This document shows, one piece after another, positions 46,502-56,917 of a DNA stretch of 64,000 bases; the stretch's first letter is position 1, and every line of letters begins with the position of its first letter. The stretch spans positions 1-64,000 of the forward strand of contig JAVSML010020824.1 in assembly GCA_038503035.1 (NCBI GenBank). Direction: 5' to 3'. Origin of the DNA: Crocodylus rhombifer. Its lineage: Eukaryota > Chordata > Crocodylia > Crocodylidae. A program made the position numbers and the translations under genes. The notes beneath the pieces are model-generated. The model was not told where the DNA came from and ran no database searches. It saw nothing but the letters and a program-made list of their open reading frames with translations.

Positions 46502-47150
46502 TATGCAGGTGGACCTGATGACCTGCACAGAGTTTTTTAATTTCACTTGCATTCTGAGCTGTTTCCCCAGTACAGCAGAGCTGCTTTTGAAGTAATGGAT
46601 GCATGGATCTATCCACATGCAGGATCAGGGCCTAACTGAACATTCAGAAAATGGGTAGAGATTAATGTACCTATTCAAGAAGAATTACTGTTTTGCACTA
46701 AATATAGGTTTACCCTGTATTTTTAGGTTCATTTTTAAGAAAAATACCCCCCTCCCTCCCCCAGTATAAATCAATATGTATAGCTAAAGCGCTTGAGCTG
46801 CTGTTGATCTTTAAAAAAGTCTCAAAGGAGAATCAAATAACCAAGGAAATGACCCAAAAGCTTAAATGCCAAAAAAAAAGTGCATTAAAATACTAACATA
46901 TAAGAAGTCCCCTGAAAAATATTCTGATTTTATATTTATTGCATGCACAAAAATATCAGAGATATAAAAGTTGAGATTGTTGGGGGGCCTGATTATACAG
47001 GTCAACCCTGTGTATAAATTGAGTGGGTTTTTTTGTTTTGCTTTTTTTTTAATGGTTCTTTTGGAAGGAAAAAAGGTCAGCTTATAATTGGAACAGTATG
47101 GTACTGTTCTCCATCTCAGGAATTGTATCTTTTGTCCCTTTTCTTCTTAG
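46502..47150. other. Non-coding stretch upstream of the microexon candidate
   Basis: AT-rich, with T-rich runs. The last ~25 bases form the polypyrimidine tract of the candidate exon at 47151. Confidence 0.45.
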
Positions 47151-47195
47151 AGACCCCCAAAGCGATCTAGGTCTGTATCAGATTTGTTTCCACAT
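47151..47195 (+). CDS. Candidate 45-bp microexon, unidentified gene
   Basis: A strong acceptor (tttgtcccttttcttcttag) is followed by 45 open bases and a near-consensus donor CAT|gtaagtg. Read in phase 0 at both ends it encodes 15 residues, RPPKRSRSVSDLFPH, which contain a basophilic kinase-type site (RSRSVS). Short, in-frame, phosphosite-bearing exons are typical of alternatively spliced cassettes in scaffold or signalling proteins. I could not name the gene, and no partner exon is certain within the window. Both splice sites are strong, which argues against chance, but a random match remains possible at this length. Confidence 0.45.
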
Positions 47196-47201
47196 GTAAG
47201 T

Positions 47202-47800
47202 GGAACAAATTTTGCAATTTCTTCAATTTGTGTATATCTTTCTTGATGTCGCTTCTACTGAGTAGTAGGATTGAAAGTCACAGGAGTTATTCAGGACAAG
47301 TTGGAAATAGAACAATATTTCTACTTCTCTACGGAACCAAGATGATGGGGAATCGGTGTTATTGCTCTGGCAATAGCATACTTTATTTTTTGTGTGTTTT
47401 TTCGATGGACCTAATCACCGTAACATAAAGGTGAAACTTTAGAACATTTTCTTGTCTTTTATTGACAAAGTAGATGAAGTTCTGACTTGAATGAAATTTT
47501 GTGTTCATGTGGATTTTGGTATGAACCAGTGAGCAGACTTTGATAAAATTTTGAAGACTGCATATTTAGTAAGGCCCATTAGCAAAGGTTGAAGTTCATA
47601 TTCTGTTAAGGTATAGTTTTTTTTGTTTTTTTTTAAATACCTAACTCCTTTGCTTTCGCCAGGAGAGAGTTGATTCATTTTTTTTGCCACATTAAAGCCT
47701 GGTTAAAAAACATTGTAATTTGCATAAAGATATGTGTGTATATTCTTGCACCCACACATGAAGGATGGGATTAGGTATTGAAATGATAAGAGTTAGATGA
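47202..47800. other. AT-rich non-coding stretch
   Basis: No feature recognised. Likely intronic if the microexon is real. Confidence 0.45.
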
Positions 47801-47808
47801 GACACAAT

Positions 47809-47983
47809 GGGCATGTCCAGTCGAGCACAGCCATACAGTATGTGGTGCTGCAAGCACATTTGTGGCACCACACACCTAAGTCACCTGTTCTCTACGCTGC
47901 AAGGGCACACTGCCCATGCATGTGCTGCTCCCTCTTTTTTGACCCCTGGATATCCAAATGTCTGCGCTAGTCTGGACACGGCC
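47809..47983. mobile_element. MITE with AAT duplication
   Basis: The left end gggcatgtccagtcgagcac and right end (complement ggccgtgtccagactagc) are inverted. AAT lies on both sides (47806-47808 and 47984-47986). The termini are a TCCAG variant of the TCTACA-type family. Confidence 0.7.
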
Positions 47984-48051
47984 AATGAGAACTAACACAG
48001 TTGCTGTATTTTCACAGTGTAAGAAGGTGTCTTTTACTAGCCTATTTAGAT

Positions 48052-48110
48052 AAATAGATTTTAGGGTAGGAAGGACTGTGCAGATCTAGTCTCATTTCCT
48101 GCATAAAAAA
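48052..48110 (-). mobile_element. Short, old CR1 3'-end fragment
   Basis: 'gggtaggaaggactgtgc' and 'agatctagtctcatttcctg' match the antisense of the CR1 3' end in an old subfamily. Only ~60 bp remain. Confidence 0.5.
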
Positions 48111-48337
48111 TATAGATATTAACCCAAGTTCACCCAGGAAAATAAATTGTAATAGAATGGGAATACTTTTTTGTAGAAGTTATCAGTGTTTATTTAATGT
48201 GGTTACTTTTTTTTTTTTTTTTTTAATGCGTCTGGCTTTAGCTCTCAAGATTAGAAACTTCTCCCCCTAATGTAGCTTTTTTACCTGTAAAGGATTTGGG
48301 ATCATATAATGCAGTAGTAGCTTGCTATTAATACTTA

Positions 48338-48812
48338 GAGTGTGTCTACCTTTGCAATTAATGCAAAGCAATAAACTTTGGAACAGTTTGAACTGGAATA
48401 AACTACTCTCGGGTGCAAGGTCTACACATGTATGTGAGACAGCAACAATTTGAGTGGGGGTGGAGCAGGCCCGGGTTAACAAGGGGTACCAGCGGTCAGC
48501 CCCAGGCTCTGGTTGGCAGCGTTGGTGCACAAGAGTGCTGAAAGTGTGGAGCCATGTAGCTAGGCGGCAGGCAGCAGTCTGGCCCCTGGCTGACAGGGTG
48601 GACCAGGCACAGCTTAATGCCTGCAGTCAGCATATGTGCTTTGTAATCACAGTAAATTACCCGTAAGATAGTACTGTTAGGAACAGCACTACCTTACTGC
48701 AGCATTAATTAGTTTACTGTGGCCAAATACCATTGCATGTGTAGACAGTGACATTTTTTACTTCATAGCTAATTAGTCTACTTTGCAAGAAAGCCCATGT
48801 GTAGATGCAGCC
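48338..48812. mobile_element. MITE with TCTACA-type ends
   Basis: Left end gagtgtgtctacctttgcaa and right end (complement ggctgcatctacacatggg). The inner part 'gcaataaactttggaacag' is shared with the copy at 56432-56914 ('gcaataaactctggagcag'). It has a GC-rich centre. The exact duplication is worn. Confidence 0.6.
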
Positions 48813-48819
48813 ACTGAAA

Positions 48820-48940
48820 GGTAATTAGCTGTGTTAGTCTTGGGTCAGGCAGAAGGCGGGGCAAGGTGGCCCCTTACAAGCTAACTCATTCAGAAATACA
48901 TAGGCTTTTGTAGGCAACAGCCTACTTCAACAATATTATG
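48820..48940 (-). mobile_element. Penelope-like terminal segment, second subfamily
   Basis: It carries a 'agctgtgttagtct' head, 'caggcagaaggcggggcaag', and at the right a perfect GTAGGC/GCCTAC stem flanked on minus by a CTGATGA-like and a GAAA-like element, both mutated. The 2.3-kb foldback shares the head and the aggcagaaggc block. Confidence 0.5.
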
Positions 48941-49482
48941 TTATTAATAGCTATGTTAATGACGACAATAGCATTTTGTTGTCAATATTATATACTAGTA
49001 GTATTTAACATAACTTGGAAACAAAGTAAATTGGGTAGGCATGTTTAAATTTTTTTTAAATTTGAACCCAAATCCAGAAAGATGTCTATAAATAGAGGCA
49101 TTAAACTCGCAGGCAAGACTGGAGAGCCTTTTGAATGCACTGTAGTGGGTCAAAGGAGCTACCTGGACTGCATTTTCCCAGCTGTCCATTGTACAGCTGC
49201 ACTTCCGTTCTGTTGATGGAGTGATTTAAAAGCAGCATTTCACATCATTTTGTTTCTTTGGCAGTTCCTTCACAAAGAACTTTTGTGAAGCTGCAGTGAT
49301 CTATCTGAAGTCCACTCCAAGTATTTTAAAGTGTCAGAGGATACTCGTGTGACATACATTCTGGCCTCACTTTATGTAAGGAATTGATGAGTCTCATTTC
49401 ATGAATGTTAATCAGCCCATTTGTGTTCAGGTATCAAGATATTTCTTATGCAAGTGCTTTTGTTTATATATTTAAAAAAAAA
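48941..49482. other. AT-rich non-coding stretch
   Basis: Nothing recognised except an A13 run that abuts the start of the CR1 at 49483. Confidence 0.45.
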
Positions 49483-50954
49483 AAAAAGCCTCCGTGGCTC
49501 ACCAAAAGCATCCGGGAATGCCTCCTTGCTAAAAAGGAGGCTTACACCCAATGAAAAGAAGGGGTCATCACCAGGGAGGACTGTTCTGTAGTTGCTTGGG
49601 GATGTAGGGGGGTAGTTAGGAAGGCCAAGGCAGAGATGAAACTGGGACTAGCTTCCCAGATTTAAGGACAATAAGAAGTCCTTTTTGAAATACGTAGGGG
49701 GTAAAAAGCAGGTCCCGGGTAATGTGGGGCCGTTGCAGGACGCGATGGGGAAACTTGGTCGTCACACCAGACGGCAAAGCTAACATGTTTAATGATTTCT
49801 TTGCCTCTGTCTTCCTAAGTAGGGACCAGAACAGCCATCTCCCTGCTGGGCCCCCCTCGGGCCCTGGGGGAGGCATACCTGGGCCACGGGTTAGCGAAGA
49901 TTTAGTTAGGGAGCTTCTGGAGGGGTTGGACGTATTCAAGTCAGCCAGCCTGGATGATCTCCACCCTAGAGTTCTAAAGGAACTGGCCAAGGTCATTGCA
50001 AGTCCCCTGGCACGACTTTACAAGCACTCGTGGTGCTCTGGTGAGGTACCGGAGGACTGGAAGAGGGCCAACGTGGTCCCCATCTTCAAAAAAGGCAGGA
50101 AGGAAGACCTGGGAAACCATAGGCCAGACCTTGATCCGAGGCAAGCTGTTCGAGAAAATTATGCTGGCACACATCCACGAGGGGCCAGCATGCTTAGGGG
50201 CAACCAACATGGGTTCGTCAGTGGCAGGTCCTGTCAGACCAACCTGGTGGCTTTTTACGATCAGATCATTAGATGCAGGGGTAGCAGTGGACATAGTCTT
50301 CCTGGACTTCCGGAAGGCTTTTGACGCTGTCTCTCACCCCGTTCTCATTAAGAAACTGGGGGGCTGTGGTGTAGACACCCACACAGTCAAATGGGTTGCC
50401 AACTGGCTGGTGGGCCGCACCCAGAGGGTGGTAGTGGATAGTTCCTTCTCAACCTGGAAGGACGTGGGCAGCGGGGTTCCACAGGGCTCGGTCCTCGGGC
50501 CCGCACTGTTCAACATCTTCATCAGTGATTTGGACGAGGGGGTAAAAAGCACCCCGTTCAAGTTTGCTGATGACACTAAGATATGGGGGGACGTGGGCAC
50601 ACTGGAAGGATGCAACAGGCTACAATCAGACCTAGACAGGTTACAAGTGTGGGCGGACGAGAATAGGATGGGTTTCAACACAGACAAGTGCAAGGTGATG
50701 CACCTCGGGAGGAACAACTGGCACCATGCCTACAGGTTAGGGAACTCCCCTCTTGTCAGCACGGAGGCAGAAAGGGATCTGGGGGTCATCACTGACTCCA
50801 AGATGAGCATGGGCCGGCAGTGTGGAGAGGCAGTCAGGAAGGCCAACCGCACCTTGGCATGCATCCACAGATGCATCTCGAGCAGGTCCAAGGAGGTGAT
50901 CCTCTCCCTCTATGCGGCACTGGTCAGGCCGCAGCTGGAGTACTGCATCCAGTT
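49483..50954 (+). mobile_element. Outer CR1 LINE, 5' part
   Basis: The 5'-truncated element begins inside ORF2 (PPWLTKSIRECLLAKKEAY) and runs through the reverse transcriptase up to YAALVRPQLEYCIQ. There a second, antisense CR1 interrupts it. Its 3' portion resumes at 52222. Frameshifts and stops are scattered, including a small deletion near 50125 after GNHRP. It is older than the CR1 it contains. Confidence 0.9.
49722..50954 (+). pseudogene. CR1 reverse transcriptase, frameshifted
   Basis: Frame 49722-50324 carries the N-terminal RT region (NMFNDFFASVFL-like, then ASLDDLHPRVLKELA, WKRANVVPIFKKG, GNHRP). A deletion there shifts reading to 49996-50976, which carries the palm: VDIVFLDFRKAFDAVSHP (motif A), SGVPQGSVLGPALFNIF (motif B) and FADDTKIWG (catalytic Asp pair). 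The connection region runs to RPQLEYCIQF, where the host frame ends at the insertion. The C-terminal part lies at 52259-52636. The role in an intact copy is target-primed reverse transcription; this copy is dead through truncation, frameshift and insertion. Confidence 0.9.
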
Positions 50955-52221
50955 TCATAGATTTCATAGACATTAGGGCTAGAAGGGACCTCGGGAGATC
51001 ATCGAGTCCAGCCCCCTGCCCAAAGGGCAGGAAGTCAGCTGGGGTCATAGGATCCCAGCAAGATAAGCATCCAATTTACTCTTGAAGGTGTTCAATGTAG
51101 GCGCTTGAACCACCTCCGCTGGCAGACTGTTCCAGACCTTGGGGGCTCGGACAGTAAAGAAATTCTTCCTTATGTCCACCCTGAAACGGTCTTGCAGGAG
51201 TTTGTGACCGTTCGACCTCGTCATCCCATGGGGCGCTCTGGTGAACAGATGTTCCCCCAGATCCTGGTGGTCACCCCTGATAAACTTGTAGGTGGCCATC
51301 AGATCACCCCTGAGCCTGCGCTTTTCCAGGCTAAAGAGTCCCGTGGCTCTCAGCCTGTCATCGTAAGATCTGTTTTCCTGACCTGTGATCATGCGCGTGG
51401 CTCTCCTCTGGACTCTCTCAAGCTTCTCCACATCCTTTTTGAATTGTGGAGCCCAAAACTGGACGCGGTACTCCAGCTGCGGCCTCACCAAGGCCGAGTA
51501 CAAGGGGAGAATGACATCCCGGGATCTGCTCGAGAAGCATCTATGGATGCACGCCAACATTTTGGTCGCTTTACTAGCCGCAGCATCGCATTGCAGGCTC
51601 ATGTTCATCTTGTGGTCAATGATGACCCCCAAGTCTCTTTCTTCTCCAGTGCTATCCAACGTAGCACTGCTGAGCCTATAAGGGTGCTGCAGGTTTTTCC
51701 TCCCAAGGTGGAGAACCTTGCATTTTTTGGTGTTAAACACCATGAGGTTCTCGTCTGCCCATTTGCTGAGCCTGTCCAGGTCAGCCTGGATCACCCGCCT
51801 ATCTTCTGGCATGGATGCTTTGCCCCAAAGTTTGGTGTCATCGGCGAACTTGGCCAGTCCATTCCTGACTCCAATGTCCACATTGTTAATGAAGATGTTG
51901 AACAGTATGGGTCCCAGGACAGAGCCTTGAGGGACCCCACTGGTCACAGGGCACCATGATGAGTGACTGCCATCAATCACAACCCTCTGGGTCCGACCAC
52001 GAAGCCAATTTCCCAGCCAGAGGATCGTGGTGGAGCCAAGGCCACAACTGGGCAGTTTGGCCAAGAGGTGATCATGGGATACCAGATCAAAAGCTTTTTT
52101 GAAGTCAAGATATATGACATCAATCTCTTCTCCCTTGTCCAGGTGATAGGTCACCTGGTCATAGAAGGAAATGAGATTGGTCAAACAAGACTTACCCGTA
52201 ACAAACCCGTGCTGGCTGTCC
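50955..52221 (-). mobile_element. Inner CR1 LINE inserted into an older CR1
   Basis: On minus the element runs from about 52221 to the CR1 3' terminus at 50955, ending in the 'tttcatagatttcatag' short repeat. It is 5'-truncated within the reverse transcriptase. The target was the outer element's 'ccagttctggg'; at most gtt is duplicated, in line with the minimal duplications of CR1. Its reading frame is intact, so it is the youngest CR1 here. Confidence 0.92.
51045..52220 (-). CDS. CR1 reverse transcriptase, partial but open
   Basis: About 391 codons stay open to the natural C-terminus (…LDAYLAGIL). Order: DSQHGFVTGKSCLTN, motif A LDFKKAFD (catalytic Asp), motif B SGVPQGSVLGP, motif C FADDTKLWG, then connection and C-terminal regions (NMSLQCDAA, ERVQRRATRMITG, FFTVRAPKVWNSLP). 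The endonuclease domain and first RT motifs are missing because of 5' truncation. The uninterrupted frame reaches a few codons into the outer CR1 (up to 52235), so there is no proper start. A 284-aa frame on the opposite strand (51105-51959) is a shadow. Not expected to be functional, but little decayed. Confidence 0.88.
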   Translation of the reverse strand, partial: DSQHGFVTGKSCLTNLISFYDQVTYHLDKGEEIDVIYLDFKKAFDLVSHDHLLAKLPSCGLGSTTILWLGNWLRGRTQRVVIDGSHSSWCPVTSGVPQGSVLGPILFNIFINNVDIGVRNGLAKFADDTKLWGKASMPEDRRVIQADLDRLSKWADENLMVFNTKKCKVLHLGRKNLQHPYRLSSATLDSTGEERDLGVIIDHKMNMSLQCDAAASKATKMLACIHRCFSSRSRDVILPLYSALVRPQLEYRVQFWAPQFKKDVEKLERVQRRATRMITGQENRSYDDRLRATGLFSLEKRRLRGDLMATYKFIRGDHQDLGEHLFTRAPHGMTRSNGHKLLQDRFRVDIRKNFFTVRAPKVWNSLPAEVVQAPTLNTFKSKLDAYLAGIL

Positions 52222-52723
52222 GTTCTGGGCACCACACTTCAAGAGGGATGTCGACAGCATGGAGAGGGTCCAGAGGAGGGCCACTTGCATGATCGGGGGA
52301 CAACAGGGCAGGCCCTATGAGGAGAGGCTACGGGACCTGAACCTGTTCAGCCTCCACAAGAGAAGGCTGAGGGGGGATCTAGTGGCCTGTTATAAACTAG
52401 TCAGGGGGGATCAGCAGGCACTGGGGGAGTCACTGTTCCCCCAAGCACAGCCAGGAGTGACCAGGAATAACGGTCACAAGCTGGCAGAGGGTAGGTTTAA
52501 GTTAGATATCAGGAGGCGCTACTTCACTGTCAGGGCGGCTAGGGTCTGGAACCAGCTTCCAAGAGAAGTAGTGCAGGCTCCTTCCCTGGGGGTATTTAAG
52601 AGGAGGTTAGACGCACATCTTGTTAGGGTTGTTTGACCCCAGTATTCTTTCCTGCCATGGCAGGTGGTCGGATTAGATGATCTGCTCAGGTCCCTTCCGA
52701 CCCTAGAAACTGTGAAACTATTA
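52222..52723 (+). mobile_element. Outer CR1 LINE, 3' part
   Basis: Resumes at ttctgggcaccacacttc, exactly where the 5' part stopped. It continues to the ORF2 C-terminus (52636) and a 3' end with 'ggattagatgatctgctcag' and 'cttccgaccctagaaact'. Removing 50955-52221 restores continuity across the junction. Confidence 0.9.
52259..52636 (+). pseudogene. CR1 ORF2 C-terminal part of the outer element
   Basis: Encodes MERVQRRATCMIGGQQG, LRDLNLFSLHKRRLRG, TRNNGHKLAEGRFKLDIRR and AARVWNQLPREVVQAP, the standard C-terminal sequence of CR1 reverse transcriptases. It follows on from the frame at 49996-50954 once the inner CR1 is set aside. Confidence 0.88.
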
Positions 52724-54436
52724 AATTCAGCTGGCCTTTTGCTTCTCCCTCTTTACTTCTGTAACAGGTGTTTTGTTTTGTTTTTGTTTTGTTCTTTTTT
52801 AAATTACAGTAGTTCACTGAAGTTTATTCTGCAGAAAGGTTAATGCTCTTGGCTCTAGTGAAAGACGAGACCTACATAGGATAATGTACAATGTATGCTT
52901 ATCTGAAATCATGATTGTGTGATTAATGGTTTTAAGAGTTTTAATCTGATGTATTTTACTCTTAAGCCTATCATAAATGAATTTGAAAAACCTGGCAGGC
53001 AACTGCTGGACACAAAGTTGTGAAGTGGCACCAGTTCCCTTAAGTTGTGTATCGATCAGCTGACAAATTTACTTTAGTAAATAAATCTCTGGAGAAAGGG
53101 AAAGAATTCTCAAACTACCGGTGTTAAGTCAGAATACATTTCAAATGTGCATGTCTGAAAACAGACCATCTAGATCTTACCACTTTGGGCTCTGGATTTG
53201 GAGCTGTTGGTTGTGGAAGGCCAGAATTATCCTTCCCTAACTGGCAGGGGAGGAGTCTACTTTAATTTACAGTGATTTCCCTTCTGCTGCCTCTTTGGCT
53301 TATAGTTCAAACAGCATAGCAGCATACAGGGTGTCTTTTTTTTTAAAGATATATTGATAAAATGCATGCTTTATTCATTAGGAATACGGAGACACGTTGA
53401 TGAACAATTCTGTTTTCTTTCCTTTGACAGCAAGAAGCACAACTGACAGCGTATATTAATATAAGTCAGTGATTTACAACCAGGGTGCCCTTTGTAAAGG
53501 TGGTATGGGGTGCTACTCAGTATTGGCTCTGTTAGGTATGCAAATACCTACACACAATTCACAAGATAAACCAAGAGATATTCGATAGGAAACCATAATT
53601 TCAAAAACATTCTGACTTTTTTTGTGATCTTCCTGAGTTCTTTGCAACGGAGATTGCTTTACTTTTCCATAGTCAAAAAACCTAAGTGAAAGATGAGAGC
53701 TAGCATTTTCCAAGGGATGCCTTAAGTCTTAATTTTTTTTTTGACAGCCACTAATCTAAGTGTTTAAAATGTCCTGTTGATATCCAGGCACCAACTACAG
53801 GGCAGCACACATGTACCTGTATTGGGTAGAATAGGTGCACAGCTGTCAACAATTCTTGATTTCCAAAACCATTTCAAAACCTTTTTTTTTTTTTTTTTTT
53901 CACTGACCAAATGGGCAGACACACATCGGCCGTATTAATAAACAAAATGATAGGAGGCATCTGACTGATTCCATCAATACTCAATATGCCTCTGTGCTCC
54001 TGATGACTGAAGTACATATACATTCATACACTTTATGTTCATTTCTTGAAACACCCTATGTGCTACAGCATTACTTCCTCCTGCCTCCAGTTCCTGCCAT
54101 CATACCTACATTTAGGGCTTACTGGATATGAGATGGGGGTTCAGCATAAAGAATCAGATACAGGCCAAAACGCTCTGTAGCAACTTTCCGTTTTTAGAAT
54201 AGAAGAGTGAGCTACCATAATTTCTTACTTTTTTAAATTGAGGGATATACTTACTTTATCAAGTAATTCATGTTCCATCTCTAAAGCTGACAGGTAACAT
54301 GATATGTGACAGTCTTGCAAATGCATTGGAGGAAGCCATCCTGAATTGGCAACTTGGTGGGCTAGTCAATCTCATGGAGTTATATTAGGGAGACAGTATA
54401 GCTTAGTGGCTAAAACACTAGGTTGGGAACATGGGG
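52724..54436. other. AT-rich non-coding stretch
   Basis: A T19 run lies at 53882-53900. A strong acceptor-like tract ends at 53430 and is followed by 13 open codons and a stop, noted as a finding. Nothing else recognised. Confidence 0.4.
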
Positions 54437-54760
54437 CACTCCAGGGGGGAGGCAGTGCTTTAATTAGAGTGGCTCCACGAGCCCCTGTAATAAAAGCGCC
54501 ACAGCATCTTATGTATCAGCCATCCCTGCACTTCAAAATGGCAGTGGGGGTGCTTGAACTAAAGCTAGTTCAACAAGCTTTAGTTCAAGTGCCTCCACTG
54601 CCATGTTTAACCATGGGAATGCTGATACATGAGATGGAGGCGTCTGGAGCATGGTAATTACCACACTCTAGCAGACTTGGTTAATCAAGTCTGCTCTGTC
54701 ATGCTGTAATTATAGCGCATCGGAGCAGCCTTGGCACTTGTGTACAGACACTCGTAGATT
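54437..54760. mobile_element. MITE, second family ('gctccag' ends)
   Basis: Related to 32455-32784: both have 'gtgctttaat', a central 'aacaagctttagttc'-type palindrome and 'ctgctggagcacg'/'tctggagcatgg'. The centre 'gaactaaagctagttcaaca' folds on itself. Ends are approximate. Confidence 0.5.
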
Positions 54761-56428
54761 CTATTCCTGACTCTGCCACTGATCTTCTGTATGACCTGGA
54801 CCAGTAATTTCACTGCTTTGTACCTCTGCTTCTCCATCTGTAAAATAGGAATGATGTAGTGCTTTGACAACTGCAGGTGAAGTGTGCTTTGTAGGAATAA
54901 AAAATTACCACTATATCTTCCATCCTAACTTGTAGAATGCTAATAGATATTACATGTGCTATGATATAAAACTGAGAACCCATGCTGTCAATTAAATTGT
55001 TACAATGTTATAATTGTTCATTTTATATATGAAATGTGATTTGGTGGACAGTGTAACTAAAATAGGCATGCTGGAACTCCAGAAGATGATGCAAGATCCT
55101 TGTCAAGATAAGTCAGTTTATATTTTTCCTTCCTGCCTAGATCACATAATTTAACCTCAGAAGATAGATTATTGTTCATTTTAAGTAATTAGTTTCAAGT
55201 GGGGGGGGGGGGGAGTAAAAGATTTCTAAATTGTGGCCAGCTTATTTGGGATGTAGGCATTCCCTTTACAAATCTATAAATGTTGGACCTTGTTATCTTT
55301 TGAGTGATGATGGACTGATAACCAGAAATCTAAGTAATTATTTGTTTTGGGAAGATCCAGGTGTTTGTTTCAGTAATAACAATTCTGTTAATTTTTACAT
55401 TGGGCAGCCAAATACTGTTGGCGTGAATGTGTGTGTCCTCAGAACTGCTGCTTTTAATTTTGGGGTTTTGGAGCAGAAATGGTGTCCTGTATAAAAGGCA
55501 AAACTTTTAACAGGTTCAGACAAGACCAGGCTGTTAGTTTAATCTCAGAATATATGTACTCCACAGTGGAATTTGTTGATTCCATGGTTACAACAACAAA
55601 ACCAAAAGAATATGTATGTAGCCAGCTTGTGTTTTTATTATTCAAGTTGGAAGACCTTACATAAAAACGAGCTTTAGTGGAAGAGCAAGAAAGAATGTAT
55701 TGCTGTGCTTGTGCAACTGGAGTTTATGAAATGGGATTGGAAAAATACACAGTATAATTGGGCACATCCTGTACTTAGTGAATCACCAAGCTAGTGCAAT
55801 AAACATTGCTGCGTTCAGGAACTGAGATCTATAGCCCTGCTCTGCATAAAATTTTGGGCCTTGCGGAAGAAAGTTAACAAACTAAGTTGTTACTTCTCTG
55901 CATTGTGTGCTGCACAAAGCTTGTTTTCTTTGAATTTTTTTTATATTTTGAGGATAATATTTTATGTATAAATTTATGCCATAGGCATCAGTTCAATTCT
56001 AGGACATATCCCTTATATCTGTTTAGAATAATCCGGACAAACTGTTTAAACAACTAGCTACTAAGTACACTTGTCGGAGAATGTTGCTATAAAACAGAAG
56101 GTTCCTGTACACCAAAATATAAATTTAGTTAAATGGCATACTTGTAAAAGAACAATATATTTTCCCAAAAAGTAAAAACACACTTCCCTCTGACAGAACT
56201 TCACAATTGTTTGCCAATTGAAGGAATAAACTTGTGAACACGTCTAAGAAGCTACTGAATTTCCAAGTGACACTTCTTTTAAAGAAAACCTTTAGAAAGG
56301 TGAAAAGAAACACAAAAAAATCTGCTTTTGGATGCCCTCATACCTTCCCAGAAAGTCCTTGTTAGCTGTATGTACACATTGACTCAATGGGAGTTGTATG
56401 TATAATATTGAGACAGAATCTGATTTAC
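54761..56428. other. AT-rich non-coding stretch
   Basis: Contains a G14-like run at about 55200-55214. Frames on both strands near 55.23-55.66 kb are unsupported. Confidence 0.45.
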
Positions 56429-56431
56429 AGT

Positions 56432-56914
56432 GGGTGCATCTACATGTGCAATTAATTTGAAGCAATAAACTCTGGAGCAGTTTGAGCCTGAGTAAACTAT
56501 TCCCAGGTACAGTTTCTATACATCTGCCTAGGGCAGCAATTTGAGCCAAAGCAAAGCAGTTTATGCCAGGGCCATACCTGTCTTGGTCTGCCCTGGGGTC
56601 CAGGTGGTAGTAAAGGGGCTGGCTAGAACATGAGAGCACTGCAAGTGCAGTGCTGTGTGGCTAGGCTGCAAACAGGAGTCTGGCTCCCTGCTGGCTGGGC
56701 TGACAAGGCTCAATTTATACCCGCTGACAGCATCTACACGTATGTTTAATCACAATTACTTACTCAATTTGCAGATGCCCTACACCTGATTTGTGTCTCA
56801 GGGCATTGTTAATTAATTTACTGCGGCCTAATGCTGCCACACATGTAGGTGGTGATGCTTTAATCCATGGCTAATAAGCCTACTCTGCAGTAAAGTGCAG
56901 GCATAGACGTGGCC
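56432..56914. mobile_element. MITE with AGT duplication
   Basis: The left end gggtgcatctacatgtgcaa and right end (complement ggccacgtctatgcctgc) are inverted. AGT lies on both sides (56429-56431 and 56915-56917). The interior 'gcaataaactctggagcag' and the right part with 'ctaataagcctactctgcag' match the 48338 copy. Confidence 0.75.
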
Positions 56915-56917
56915 AGT

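Noticed and set aside
51105..51959. 284-aa open frame on + opposite the inner CR1
   Set aside because: It is the antisense shadow of an intact reverse transcriptase frame and has no motifs of its own.
53882..53900. T19 run as a retroposon tail on minus
   Set aside because: No retroposed sequence with a target duplication is visible next to it; simple homopolymer.
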